In this document: positions 24,342 to 33,093 of the stretch, in pieces
Layout of the letters: each line of letters opens with the position of its first letter
How positions within the stretch are numbered: the stretch's first letter is position 1
DNA from: Virgibacillus_F sp049310925
GTDB taxonomy: Bacteria; Bacillota; Bacilli; Bacillales; Amphibacillaceae
NCBI RefSeq assembly: GCF_049310925.1
Contig: NZ_JBMERP010000014.1
Location: forward strand, 1-64,000
DNA: 64,000 nucleotides
Direction of reading: 5' to 3'
Notes under the pieces: model-generated
What the model saw: the letters and a program-made list of their open reading frames with translations, nothing else
Database searches by the model: none
Told to the model about the DNA's origin: nothing
Position numbers and translations under genes: made by a program

Positions 24342-26228
24342 ATGGTATACGATGCAGGCCGTTATGATGTGATTGTAATAGGAGCAGGTCATGCTGGTGT
24401 AGAAGCAGGTATTTCTGCAGCTAAAATGGGAGCGAAAACGTTAATGCTCACACTTAATTTAGATATGGTTGCTTTTATGCCTTGTAATCCATCACTAGGT
24501 GGACCGGCTAAAGGAATTGTTGTTCGTGAAATAGATGCACTAGGTGGAGCAATGGCAAAGGTAATAGATAAAACGCATATCCAAATGCGTATGCTGAACA
24601 CTGGAAAAGGTCCTGCAGTTCAGGCTCTTAGGGCTCAGGCAGACAAACCTTTATATATTAGAGAAATGAAAAGTATGATTGAGAATCAAGAAAACCTTAC
24701 TTTAAGACAAGGTATGGTTGAAAAGCTTATTGTTGAAGATGGTATTTGTAAAGGTGTCCTAACCGAGACAAAGGCAGCTTATCACGCAGAAACAGTTATT
24801 ATTACTACAGGAACTTTTATGCGCGGAAAAGTATTAATAGGAGATTTAGAATATGAAAGTGGTCCAAATAATCAACGCGTCTCAGTTAAGTTGTCTGAGC
24901 ATCTCGAAGAACTTGGTTTTGAATTAACTCGTTTTAAAACGGGTACACCACCACGGGTTAATAGCCATACAATTGATTACTCAAAAACTGAGATTCAACC
25001 TGGAGACGATAAGCCACAAGCTTTCTCATATGAAACAACTGAGTATATTACTGATCAAATACCATGCTGGTTGACATATACAAATGAATTTACACATCAA
25101 ATAATTAGCGATAACTTAAATTTATCTGCAATGTACTCCGGTATGAAACGAGGAACTGGACCACGTTACTGTCCTTCAATAGAAGACAAAATCGTTCGGT
25201 TTAATGATAAACCACGTCATCAGGTCTTTTTAGAGCCTGAAGGTCGTAATACAGAAGAGGTATATGTGCAGGGATTATCTACTTCATTACCTGAATCCGT
25301 ACAACACGAATTGCTTAAAACTGTTCCAGGGTTAGAAAAGGCTGAAATCATGCGTGCAGGTTATGCCATTGAGTATGATGCGGTAGTTCCGACTCAGTTA
25401 TGGCCAACTCTTGAAACAAAGAATATTCCTGGTCTTTTTACTGCAGGACAGATTAATGGAACATCAGGTTATGAAGAGGCTGCAGCTCAAGGTATTATGG
25501 CTGGAATTAATGCAGCTGCCAAGGTATTAGGTCGTGATCCATTGATTCTAGATCGGTCTCAGGCATATATTGGTGTATTAATTGATGACTTAGTTACAAA
25601 AGGTACAAATGAGCCGTATAGGTTGTTGACATCAAGAGCAGAATACCGCCTATTGTTACGTCATGACAATGCTGATTTTCGTTTAACGGAAGTAGCTTAT
25701 GGTCTTGGGCTAATTACCGAAGAGAGATACAATAAATTCCTAGAGAAAAAAGCATTGGTTGAGGAAGAAAAAAGCCGTTTGTCTAAAATTACAATTAAGC
25801 CAGAAGCAAATGTGCAAGCACTTCTGGAAACAGTTAATGCAACGCCTTTAAAAGAACCTTTAAAAGCATTGGATTTACTGAAGCGACCAGAAGTTTCCTA
25901 TCATCTGATTGAACAAATGGTACCTTTTGAAAAAGAATTACCAAGTGAAGTGAAAGAACAAGTGGAGATACAGATTCAGTATGAAGGCTATATCAAGAAA
26001 GCTATTGACCAGGTTGATCGAATGCTTAAAATGGAAGACAAAAAGATTCCTGATAACATTGATTACAGTGATATTAATGGTATTGCAACCGAAGCTAGAG
26101 AGAAATTAAAGAATATAAGACCACTTTCGGTTGGTCAAGCATCAAGAATATCAGGCGTCAATCCATCAGATGTATCCATTTTACTGGTTTATATTGAACA
26201 GGGAAAAATTGCGCGTATAGCTAATTAA
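24342..26228 (+). CDS. mnmG: tRNA uridine-5-carboxymethylaminomethyl modification enzyme MnmG
   Basis: FAD-dependent partner of MnmE (628 aa). The dinucleotide-binding GAGHAGVEAG lies near residue 14, with the conserved CNPSLGGPAKG segment, GTPPRVN near residue 200, the GQINGTSGYEEAAAQG motif near 370, and a helical C-terminus ending in SRISGVNPSDVSILLVY. ATG with GGGTGAAAG upstream. Followed by rsmG after 19 bp, forming the mnmE-mnmG-rsmG series. Confidence 0.98.
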   Translation: MVYDAGRYDVIVIGAGHAGVEAGISAAKMGAKTLMLTLNLDMVAFMPCNPSLGGPAKGIVVREIDALGGAMAKVIDKTHIQMRMLNTGKGPAVQALRAQADKPLYIREMKSMIENQENLTLRQGMVEKLIVEDGICKGVLTETKAAYHAETVIITTGTFMRGKVLIGDLEYESGPNNQRVSVKLSEHLEELGFELTRFKTGTPPRVNSHTIDYSKTEIQPGDDKPQAFSYETTEYITDQIPCWLTYTNEFTHQIISDNLNLSAMYSGMKRGTGPRYCPSIEDKIVRFNDKPRHQVFLEPEGRNTEEVYVQGLSTSLPESVQHELLKTVPGLEKAEIMRAGYAIEYDAVVPTQLWPTLETKNIPGLFTAGQINGTSGYEEAAAQGIMAGINAAAKVLGRDPLILDRSQAYIGVLIDDLVTKGTNEPYRLLTSRAEYRLLLRHDNADFRLTEVAYGLGLITEERYNKFLEKKALVEEEKSRLSKITIKPEANVQALLETVNATPLKEPLKALDLLKRPEVSYHLIEQMVPFEKELPSEVKEQVEIQIQYEGYIKKAIDQVDRMLKMEDKKIPDNIDYSDINGIATEAREKLKNIRPLSVGQASRISGVNPSDVSILLVYIEQGKIARIAN

Positions 26229-26247
26229 TTGTTGAGGAGATCAAACC

Positions 26248-26964
26248 ATGAACCCAGAATTATTTGTTAAGGAACTTGAACTAAAAGGAATAAAGTTAGA
26301 TGATAGACAAATAAAACAGTTTGACATTTATTTCCATACACTAGTTGAGTGGAACGAAAAAATGAACCTAACTGCTTTAACAGAACAAACCGATGTCTAT
26401 TTAAAACATTTTTATGATTCAATAACTGCTGCTTTTCATTACGACTTTTCAAGCGAAGTTCATATTTGTGATGTGGGAGCTGGTGCTGGGTTCCCAAGCA
26501 TCCCACTTAAAATATGTTTTCCCCATATTAATGTAACAATTGTCGATTCATTACAGAAAAGAATTTCCTTCTTAAATCAATTAGCGACAAATTTAGACAT
26601 TGAAAATGTTGCATTCTATCATAGTAGAGCAGAAGATTTTGGAAAAAACAGCAAGTTCAGGGAAAAATTTGATATTGTTACAGCTCGTGCTGTTGCCCGT
26701 ATGAGTGTTTTATCTGAATTGTGTTTACCTCTTGCGAAGAAAAATGGAGTATTTATTGCGATGAAAGCTGCACAAACTGCAGAGGAATTAAAAGATGCGG
26801 AAGCTGCTATTGGAATTCTTGGAGGAGAGTTAATGAATGTTCACACTTTCACTTTACCCAAGGAAGAAAGCGAGCGATCAATTATCATGATTGAAAAGAA
26901 AAGAAAAACTCCTAATAATTTCCCTAGAAAAGCAGGGGTTCCAAACAAAACACCTATAACATAG
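26248..26964 (+). CDS. rsmG: 16S rRNA (guanine527-N7)-methyltransferase RsmG
   Basis: SAM-dependent methyltransferase of the small-subunit rRNA (238 aa, Bacillus 239). SAM-binding motif DVGAGAGFPSIPL near residue 75, then the acidic VDSLQKR and TARAVARM motifs. GAGGAG ribosome site; coupled behind mnmG. Loss of this enzyme is known in other bacteria to give low-level streptomycin resistance, but here the gene is intact. Confidence 0.97.
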   Translation: MNPELFVKELELKGIKLDDRQIKQFDIYFHTLVEWNEKMNLTALTEQTDVYLKHFYDSITAAFHYDFSSEVHICDVGAGAGFPSIPLKICFPHINVTIVDSLQKRISFLNQLATNLDIENVAFYHSRAEDFGKNSKFREKFDIVTARAVARMSVLSELCLPLAKKNGVFIAMKAAQTAEELKDAEAAIGILGGELMNVHTFTLPKEESERSIIMIEKKRKTPNNFPRKAGVPNKTPIT

Positions 26965-27139
26965 TATATGGATAAATATATTTTTCCTAATAGATATATT
27001 TTTAGCTTAAATATGGTAAAATAAGAACAGATATGTTGTTCGTGGCGGTTTTGATATAGTTTTGTTTGAGTGTTTTACATAAAGAATAACGCTAGTAACT
27101 ATGGTCAGCTACAAAACAGAATCTATGAAAATAGTAAAT

Positions 27140-27155
27140 TGTTCCACGTGAAACA
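27140..27155 (+). promoter_or_regulatory. parS: parS centromere site upstream of noc
   Basis: A perfect 16-bp palindrome TGTTCCACGTGAAACA, the Bacillus parS consensus bound by Spo0J. It is extended by further symmetry (AAATTG before, CAATTT after) and lies 64 bp before noc. Confidence 0.97.
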
Positions 27156-27218
27156 ATTTACTATTTGGTAGGTAGTAATTAACGAACTAGTTTTGTAAAA
27201 AAGGTGGTGTCTGATAAT

Positions 27219-28079
27219 ATGGTACGTTCTTTCAATCGAATTTTCGGGATAGGTGATAAACCGGATTCTGAGCCAGAAGAAGAAGTCTATCAACCTAATG
27301 AAGTAATACAGCTTGATATCATGAAAATAAAACCGAATCGTTTTCAACCGAGGTCCATATTCAATGAAGAAAAAATTTCCGAACTTGCACAGACAATTAA
27401 AACTCATGGTATGATTCAACCCATTGTAGTCCGTAAAATAGAAGAGGATCAATATGAATTAATTGCTGGGGAACGAAGATGGCGAGCGGTCCAAATGTTA
27501 GGATGGGATAGCACTCCTGTAATTGTACAGGAAATGACTGATACTCAAACCGCCTCAGTAGCGTTAATTGAGAATCTTCAAAGGGAAGAACTTACGGTTA
27601 TAGAAGAAGCGCGTGCGTATGCAAGACTCTTGGAATTGCACGGAATAACACAAGAAGCTTTAGCGCAGAGGTTAGGGAAGAATCAATCAACTATTGCCAA
27701 TAAGCTTAGATTGTTGAAATTAGATGACTCTGTCCAACAGGCCTTACTAAATAAAGATATAACTGAGAGACATGCTAGAGCATTAATAAAAGTTAAAGAC
27801 AATGAGAAACAGTTAAAACTATTAAATGAGATCATTGAACATGATCTTAATGTGAAACAAACTGAAGAACGAATAGATAAGATAGAGAACAAAAATGAAG
27901 AAGTAAAAAAGAAAAAGCCTAAACTTAAAGGTGTAAATAAAGACATGAGAATTGCGGTTAACACCATTAGACAATCGTTAACGATGGTAACTGATACGGG
28001 AATTGACGTAGAAACCAATGAGGAAGACTTAGAGGATTATTATCAATTCACTATTAAGATTCCAAAAAAGAAGCAATAA
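27219..28079 (+). CDS. noc: Nucleoid occlusion protein Noc
   Basis: ParB-family CTP-dependent DNA-binding protein (286 aa) that blocks division over the nucleoid. An N-terminal amphipathic start (MVRSFNRIFG) is expected to bind the membrane. The ParB CTPase motifs GERRWRAV and ENLQREE follow, then the helix-turn-helix ALAQRLGKNQSTIANKLRLL and a C-terminal dimer domain. The ATG at 27219 is chosen over the GTG at 27204, which lies in the ribosome site AAGGTGGTG. The paralogue spo0J lies 0.9 kb downstream. Confidence 0.95.
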   Translation: MVRSFNRIFGIGDKPDSEPEEEVYQPNEVIQLDIMKIKPNRFQPRSIFNEEKISELAQTIKTHGMIQPIVVRKIEEDQYELIAGERRWRAVQMLGWDSTPVIVQEMTDTQTASVALIENLQREELTVIEEARAYARLLELHGITQEALAQRLGKNQSTIANKLRLLKLDDSVQQALLNKDITERHARALIKVKDNEKQLKLLNEIIEHDLNVKQTEERIDKIENKNEEVKKKKPKLKGVNKDMRIAVNTIRQSLTMVTDTGIDVETNEEDLEDYYQFTIKIPKKKQ

Positions 28080-28107
28080 ATATTATTGATATTATACATC
28101 TATATTT

Positions 28108-28133
28108 ACCCATCTTTTGCAGATGGGTTTTTT
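28108..28133 (+). terminator. Intrinsic terminator of noc
   Basis: ACCCATCT / AGATGGGT stem followed by TTTTTT, separating noc from soj. Confidence 0.9.
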
Positions 28134-28239
28134 CTGCAATATGGTTAAACGATGGTTTATATAGTTTAGATAACTTTTCCCACTTTTATTGTTAATAAAT
28201 GATAGAATAAATAGTATAGAATGATAGGTAGGTGACAGT

Positions 28240-29013
28240 ATGGGTAAAATAATCGCCATGGCAAATCAAAAAGGTGGCGTAGGAAAAACCACTTCAGCCG
28301 TCAATCTAAGTGCATGCCTTGCATACTTAGACAAAAAAGTATTATTGGTAGATATAGATCCCCAAGGCAATGCAACAAGTGGGTCTGGGGTTAATAAAGC
28401 TGATGTAAACCAGTGCATTTATAATGTGTTGGTAGAAGACGTACCAGCAAAAGAAGTGATAACACAATCGGGAGTTCCAAATTTAGATATAATTCCAGCA
28501 ACTATTCAGTTAGCTGGTGCGGAAATAGAATTAGTACCAACTATTTCAAGAGAAATCCGTTTGAAAAAGTCTTTGGAAGAGGTTAGAGAAGAATATGATT
28601 ACATTATAATTGACTGTCCACCTTCATTGGGTTTATTGACAATCAATGCCTTGACCTCTTCTGACACAGTGTTAATTCCAGTTCAATGTGAGTATTATGC
28701 ATTAGAAGGGTTAAGTCAATTATTAAATACAATCAGATTAGTTCAAAAGCATTTAAACAAAGATTTAATGATTGAAGGCGTGTTACTAACCATGCTTGAT
28801 GCTCGAACAAACCTTGGTTTACAGGTGATTGAAGAAGTTAAAAAGTATTTTCAGGATAAAGTATACAACTCTATTATCCCGAGAAACATCCGTTTAAGCG
28901 AGGCGCCGAGTCACGGACAGCCCATAATTACGTATGATCCAAAGTCACGAGGTGCTGAAGTTTATCTTGAATTAGCGAAGGAAGTGATGAATAGTGGTGA
29001 GAGGGTTAGGTAA
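28240..29013 (+). CDS. soj: Chromosome partitioning ATPase Soj (ParA)
   Basis: Deviant Walker-type ATPase (257 aa) beginning MGKIIAMANQKGGVGKTT, with the signature KGGVGKTT, the DIDPQGNATSG switch region and DCPPSLG. In Bacillus it acts with Spo0J on origin segregation and also directly regulates DnaA. Its 3' end overlaps the start of spo0J by 20 bp, so the pair is translationally coupled. Confidence 0.97.
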   Translation: MGKIIAMANQKGGVGKTTSAVNLSACLAYLDKKVLLVDIDPQGNATSGSGVNKADVNQCIYNVLVEDVPAKEVITQSGVPNLDIIPATIQLAGAEIELVPTISREIRLKKSLEEVREEYDYIIIDCPPSLGLLTINALTSSDTVLIPVQCEYYALEGLSQLLNTIRLVQKHLNKDLMIEGVLLTMLDARTNLGLQVIEEVKKYFQDKVYNSIIPRNIRLSEAPSHGQPIITYDPKSRGAEVYLELAKEVMNSGERVR

Positions 29014-29827
29014 AGGCATTAATGCACTTTTTCCAGAAGTTGATGAAAAAGAAGAAACTGTCAAAGAAATACCGATAAATGAGTGTAGACCAAATCCATA
29101 TCAGCCTAGAAAGACATTTCATGCAGACGCTATTGAGGAATTAAAAGATTCTATCCTCGAATACGGAATTATACAACCTCTAATCGCACGTAAGAGTATT
29201 AAAGGATTTGAAATTGTAGTGGGAGAACGCCGCTATCGTGCTGCGAAAGAGGCGGGATTAGAAACAATTCCAGTAGTTATAAAAGAGTTAACGGATGAAA
29301 AAATGATGGAAATAGCTCTGCTGGAAAACCTTCAAAGAGAAGACTTAACACCAATAGAAGAAGCTCAAGCTTATGCTAACCTTATTCGGGAACTTAAGAT
29401 AACACAGGATGAACTATCCAAAAGGTTGGGTAAAAGCAGATCACATATTGCTAACTTAGTTCGTCTATTATCACTACCTGATCAAATTATCGCATATATT
29501 AATAATGGTGAACTTTCCATGGGTCATGGACGTGCATTATTAGGTATTAAAGATAATGAAAAGCTTCTTCCTTTTGTAAATAGAGTGCGAAAAGAGAAGC
29601 TGAACGTTCGCCAGGTTGAACAAATGATAATTGAAATGAACAAACAGCCAATAAAAAAGAAAGCAAAACCGAAAGCAGATATTTTCCTGCAAGAGAGGGA
29701 ATCTATTCTAAGAGACCGGCTTGGAACATCAGTTTCTATTCAACGAGGTAAAAGAAAAGGTAAGATTGAAATTGAATTTTTCTCAAATGAAGATTTAGAT
29801 AGAATAATTGAAGCTTTAGAATCATAG
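28994..29827 (+). CDS. spo0J: Chromosome partitioning protein Spo0J (ParB)
   Basis: CTP-dependent clamp (277 aa) that loads at parS and recruits condensin. It begins with the family motif GLGKGINALF, which stimulates Soj. GERRYRAA and ENLQRED are the CTPase motifs; KRLGKSRSHIANLVRL is the DNA-binding helix-turn-helix; EIEFFSNEDLDRI ends the dimer domain. GTG start within the soj tail; a second GTG follows immediately, so the start is uncertain by one codon. Two perfect parS sites lie 1.9 kb left and 0.9 kb right. Confidence 0.97.
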   Translation: MVRGLGKGINALFPEVDEKEETVKEIPINECRPNPYQPRKTFHADAIEELKDSILEYGIIQPLIARKSIKGFEIVVGERRYRAAKEAGLETIPVVIKELTDEKMMEIALLENLQREDLTPIEEAQAYANLIRELKITQDELSKRLGKSRSHIANLVRLLSLPDQIIAYINNGELSMGHGRALLGIKDNEKLLPFVNRVRKEKLNVRQVEQMIIEMNKQPIKKKAKPKADIFLQERESILRDRLGTSVSIQRGKRKGKIEIEFFSNEDLDRIIEALES

Positions 29828-29839
29828 TAAGTAGATGTG

Positions 29840-29883
29840 AGAGACTAACATTAGCGTATCAAAGCTACGTTGGTCTCTTTTTG
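29840..29883 (+). terminator. Intrinsic terminator of soj-spo0J
   Basis: AGAGACTAAC pairs with GTTGGTCTCT, followed by TTTTT. Confidence 0.85.
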
Positions 29884-29920
29884 GGTTATATAATATATTA
29901 GTCAAGAGGTTGGTGATTAA

Positions 29921-31081
29921 GTGATCTATTTTGACCAGGCAGCTTCTTCTTTTCCTAAGCCGCCAAGTGTCGCAGAAGCAATGATACATGCAGTTAATTT
30001 TGTTGGGGCTAATCCGGGAAGGGGAGGTCACGCTCTTGCAAGACAGGCATCTGATATTATTAATAACACACGTGAGAAAACCGCTGAAATCTTTGGTTGT
30101 TCCGATCCGAACAAAGTCTTATTTTACCAGAATGCTACGATTGGACTGAATCAAGCAATTAAAGGGTTAACCTGGAAAGATGGTGATCACGTTATTACTA
30201 CAGCGTACGAACATAACTCCATACGAAGGCCCTTAGAATATATTAAAGAACAATTGGGCGTATCTGTTACGTATATTGATACTCCTGAAGAGGCAGGCAG
30301 TGATTTGTTCATAGATGCCGTGCAGAATGCTATAGAACCGAACACTCGGCTTATAGCAATGACGCATGCGTCTAATGTAACAGGACGCATATTTCCAATT
30401 AACGAAGTAACAAAAGTTGCACAAAAAAATGATATCCTTACACTTATAGATGCGTCCCAAACAGCTGGACATATTCCAATAGATATGAAAAAACAAAGAA
30501 TAGATATGTTAGTTTTTCCAGGACATAAAGGGATATTAGGACCGCAAGGGATCGGGGCGTTATTAGTCGAGGGAAATGTAAACTTGTTACCTATCCATCA
30601 TGGGGGTACTGGCACTTTTTCTAACTCACCTAAACAACCTGAAAAGTGGCCGGAATACTTAGAAAGTGGAACATTAAATACCCCTGGAATAGCAGGACTT
30701 CATGCAGCTCTAGTTGAATATGAAAAAAGAAAAAAGGAAATTGTTCCACGTGAAACAATTTTATCAAACGCTCTATTTAAAGGGCTTTCTGCGATAGAAG
30801 GGGTTACATGTTACGGAACAAGTTCCGTAACATATCGCATACCAATAGTAGCCTTCAACATTGAAAACATCAATTCACAAGAGGTAAGTATGATTCTTGA
30901 TTCTCACTATAATATAGCAGTTCGTGCAGGTGTGCATTGTAGTCCGCTAACGCATGAGGCATTAAAAACAACTGATCAAGGGATGGTAAGAGCGAGTTTA
31001 GGAATTTATAATACCGAGGATGAAGTAAATGAATTTATTTCAGCTATACAAGAAATTGCAGAGTCATACAAAGAAATATAA
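29921..31081 (+). CDS. Class V aminotransferase / cysteine desulfurase family protein
   Basis: PLP-dependent enzyme (386 aa). It starts MIYFDQAASSFPKPP. AYEHNSIRRP and THASNVTGRIFP flank the cofactor site, and the PLP lysine is in FPGHKGILGPQG. RAGVHCSPL carries the cysteine-bearing loop used as persulfide carrier in desulfurases. It fits the IscS/SufS-like subgroup (TIGR01977 type) found in Firmicutes; the physiological sulfur acceptor is unknown. GTG start with AAGAGG upstream. A parS site lies inside the coding sequence. Confidence 0.88.
   Translation: MIYFDQAASSFPKPPSVAEAMIHAVNFVGANPGRGGHALARQASDIINNTREKTAEIFGCSDPNKVLFYQNATIGLNQAIKGLTWKDGDHVITTAYEHNSIRRPLEYIKEQLGVSVTYIDTPEEAGSDLFIDAVQNAIEPNTRLIAMTHASNVTGRIFPINEVTKVAQKNDILTLIDASQTAGHIPIDMKKQRIDMLVFPGHKGILGPQGIGALLVEGNVNLLPIHHGGTGTFSNSPKQPEKWPEYLESGTLNTPGIAGLHAALVEYEKRKKEIVPRETILSNALFKGLSAIEGVTCYGTSSVTYRIPIVAFNIENINSQEVSMILDSHYNIAVRAGVHCSPLTHEALKTTDQGMVRASLGIYNTEDEVNEFISAIQEIAESYKEI
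30742..30757 (+). promoter_or_regulatory. parS: parS site inside the aminotransferase gene
   Basis: A second perfect TGTTCCACGTGAAACA, again within a longer ATTGTTCC...GGAACAAT-like symmetry. It is read as codons for Ile-Val-Pro-Arg-Glu-Thr-Ile, so the protein tolerates the fixed DNA sequence. Confidence 0.95.
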
Positions 31082-31105
31082 TTAGTTAATATTGGAGTGA
31101 AGGGT

Positions 31106-31810
31106 ATGGTGTTGTACGGGACGTTGTTCAATGGGGCATGTATAATTGCCGGTAGTTTACTTGGTTTATTTTTCACTAAAATTCCAGAACGTTATAAAGA
31201 GACAGTCATGCATGGAATAGGGTTAGCGGTAGTATTAATAGGCTTACAAATGGCTTTTTCTACCGAAACAATAGTTGTTGTATTGTTAAGCTTATTAACT
31301 GGTGCGATTGTTGGGGAATTCATTCATTTAGAAGAAGGTTTAAACCGACTGGGTGCCTGGATTGGAAGTAAATTCACAACGAAAAATGAAAGCTTTAGTG
31401 TTGCACAGGGATTCGTTACTGCCTCGTTAATATTTGTAATAGGTGCAATGTCTGTAATAGGTGCTTTGGATAGTGGCATACGAGGGGATCATGAAATACT
31501 AGTAACAAAAGGGATTATTGATGGTTTTGTTGCGCTTGTATTAACCACAACACTAGGATTTGGCGTAATATTTTCTGTGGTGCCAGTTATATTGTATCAA
31601 GGCTCCATTGCCCTTTTAGCTACACAAATCACCAAATGGCTACCGGAATCCTTTTTGGATGGATTTATAGTAGAATTAACAGCAGTCGGTGGGTTACTGA
31701 TCGTGGCGATTGGGTTGAATTTATTAAAAATAACACAAATACGAATTGGTAATTTACTACCATCACTCGCTACCGTTATTTTCATCTACTATGTCTACCA
31801 ATTGTTATAG
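31106..31810 (+). CDS. DUF554 family membrane protein
   Basis: Integral membrane protein (235 aa) with about seven hydrophobic segments and the DUF554 hallmarks LFNGACIIAGSLLG at the start, SVIGALDSG in the middle, and LTAVGGLLIVAIGLNLL near the end. Resembles B. subtilis YdfK and E. coli YqgA; function unknown, transporter-like. The ATG at 31106 is chosen because GGAG lies 8 bases upstream; a GTG at 31097 is too close to it. Lies 24 bp after the aminotransferase and is probably co-transcribed. Confidence 0.88.
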   Translation: MVLYGTLFNGACIIAGSLLGLFFTKIPERYKETVMHGIGLAVVLIGLQMAFSTETIVVVLLSLLTGAIVGEFIHLEEGLNRLGAWIGSKFTTKNESFSVAQGFVTASLIFVIGAMSVIGALDSGIRGDHEILVTKGIIDGFVALVLTTTLGFGVIFSVVPVILYQGSIALLATQITKWLPESFLDGFIVELTAVGGLLIVAIGLNLLKITQIRIGNLLPSLATVIFIYYVYQLL

Positions 31811-31828
31811 ATTCGCAAAAAGATATCA

Positions 31829-31866
31829 CAAAGGCTTCTACTAGATAAAATAGTAGAAGCCTTTTT
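31829..31866 (+). terminator. Intrinsic terminator after the DUF554 gene
   Basis: AAAGGCTTCTACTA / TAGTAGAAGCCTTT perfect stem with T run. Confidence 0.9.
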
Positions 31867-31904
31867 CTATTAGTTTTTTTTCGTAAGTTTTATTGCTTTT
31901 TATC

Positions 31905-32312
31905 TTCGCAGCTTGATGAAAACTGCGACATAAATGTTGTGTTGATTTCAGCTGCGGGGTCTTCAGACTCATGCTGTTCGAGGCTGCTGAAAAACTTAAA
32001 TATGGTACAAAATGTGTCGATCTACCATCGCATCTTCGAATATACTTCGCTTTCCGCGGGAGAGTGCCGAGCCTCCTCGGACTACCGTCCTGCGGGGTCT
32101 CGTCGATCTCTTACTTCCCGCAGGAGTCTACGTATATTCAAGATGCTAATTGAAGTGAAAAGTTAAATTTTTAAAATCTACCGCTTTTTCAGCGGCCTCC
32201 ATGCTGTTCCCGCTTGAGTCGACTGCCCAACGCTTCAATCAATCGTATATATTTTTTTTACATAATGGTCGTAAATTTAACGGTAAACAACGTCGCACTC
32301 TATAAACTTTCT
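31905..32312. repeat. R1 element copy E (interrupted)
   Basis: Outer ends carry AACTGCGACATAA (left) and AACGTCGCACTCTATAAAC (right), as in other R1 copies. The remaining R1 core GGGGTCTTCAGACTC...CCCGC is split by a nested insertion (31980-32199). Without it the host unit would be only about 180 bp, so this is a shortened copy. Confidence 0.75.
31980..32199. mobile_element. 220-bp MITE-like unit nested in R1 copy E
   Basis: Terminal inverted repeats GAGGCTGCTGAAAAA (31980-31994) and TTTTTCAGCGGCCTC (32185-32199) match at 14 of 15 positions. They are flanked by a 10-bp direct repeat CATGCTGTTC (31970-31979 and 32200-32209). No coding capacity. The core carries its own GC-rich hairpin resembling an R1 half-unit. 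Confidence 0.8.
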
Positions 32313-32374
32313 ATTAATAACAACAATGTATTAGAAAAGCCATCTATTAAAAGAATTAATAAAAGTATTCTTTC

Positions 32375-33004
32375 CTAATGTATTTTCTTTTCACCATCAA
32401 TAGCATGAGCGACAACAGAAGGGGGAGTGATACAATGCTGGAGGCGTTCGTCTATCATCATTAATAGGCTAGCTAATTGTTTTGCCATGTCTACTACAAG
32501 AGATAGTCTAGTATTCTGTAAAATAGAAAACTCCATAAATCCACTAATATTAACGACTCCGGTTAGATGAATATCACCAATTGGAGGGAGTGATTTATTT
32601 AAAGCGGCTCCAGGTTTTAATGCGCCTTTCCCTAATATGATATTTCCAACAGAAGTAGATTTTCCTAAACATGCATCAACCCCAATAATAAACGGATTTC
32701 GGTGTTTGTTATGAATTAACTGAATATATGATTCAAGGTTGGTTGCGTGTACTGGTTCATGAAGTGACCCATAAACAGTTATATGTTTTGGATGATAATC
32801 TTGTAAATATGCACCAGTTAATGGACCGAGGGAATCACCGGTTGATCGATCAGTTCCGATACAAATTACCACATATTCTTTTGGCAAATTTGGTAGCCAG
32901 GAAATAATTTGCTTGCTCATAAGTTTCGTCAAGCGTGAATCTGTATAGCAAAAGCGCATGTTTTCCGGATCCTTTTCTATCACGTATTGTTTTTTTAGAT
33001 TCAT
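32375..33004 (-). CDS. yyaC: Spore protease YyaC
   Basis: Protein of 209 aa of the YyaC/DUF1256 family, related to the GPR spore protease fold. Motifs CIGTDRSTGDSLGP near residue 48, VYGSLHEPVHATNL, and IGVDACLG are family hallmarks. Found only in spore formers, so it supports an endospore-forming host. Convergent with the upstream plus-strand genes, with the R1 element between. In B. subtilis yyaC also lies near spo0J. Confidence 0.92.
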   Translation of the reverse strand: MNLKKQYVIEKDPENMRFCYTDSRLTKLMSKQIISWLPNLPKEYVVICIGTDRSTGDSLGPLTGAYLQDYHPKHITVYGSLHEPVHATNLESYIQLIHNKHRNPFIIGVDACLGKSTSVGNIILGKGALKPGAALNKSLPPIGDIHLTGVVNISGFMEFSILQNTRLSLVVDMAKQLASLLMMIDERLQHCITPPSVVAHAIDGEKKIH

Positions 33005-33093
33005 AGCTTATCCTCCACAAACATATTAATAGTAGTATACGACTTAAAAAGGATAACTATACGTCTATTTTGATATTAATTGGAGGAAAGCTA

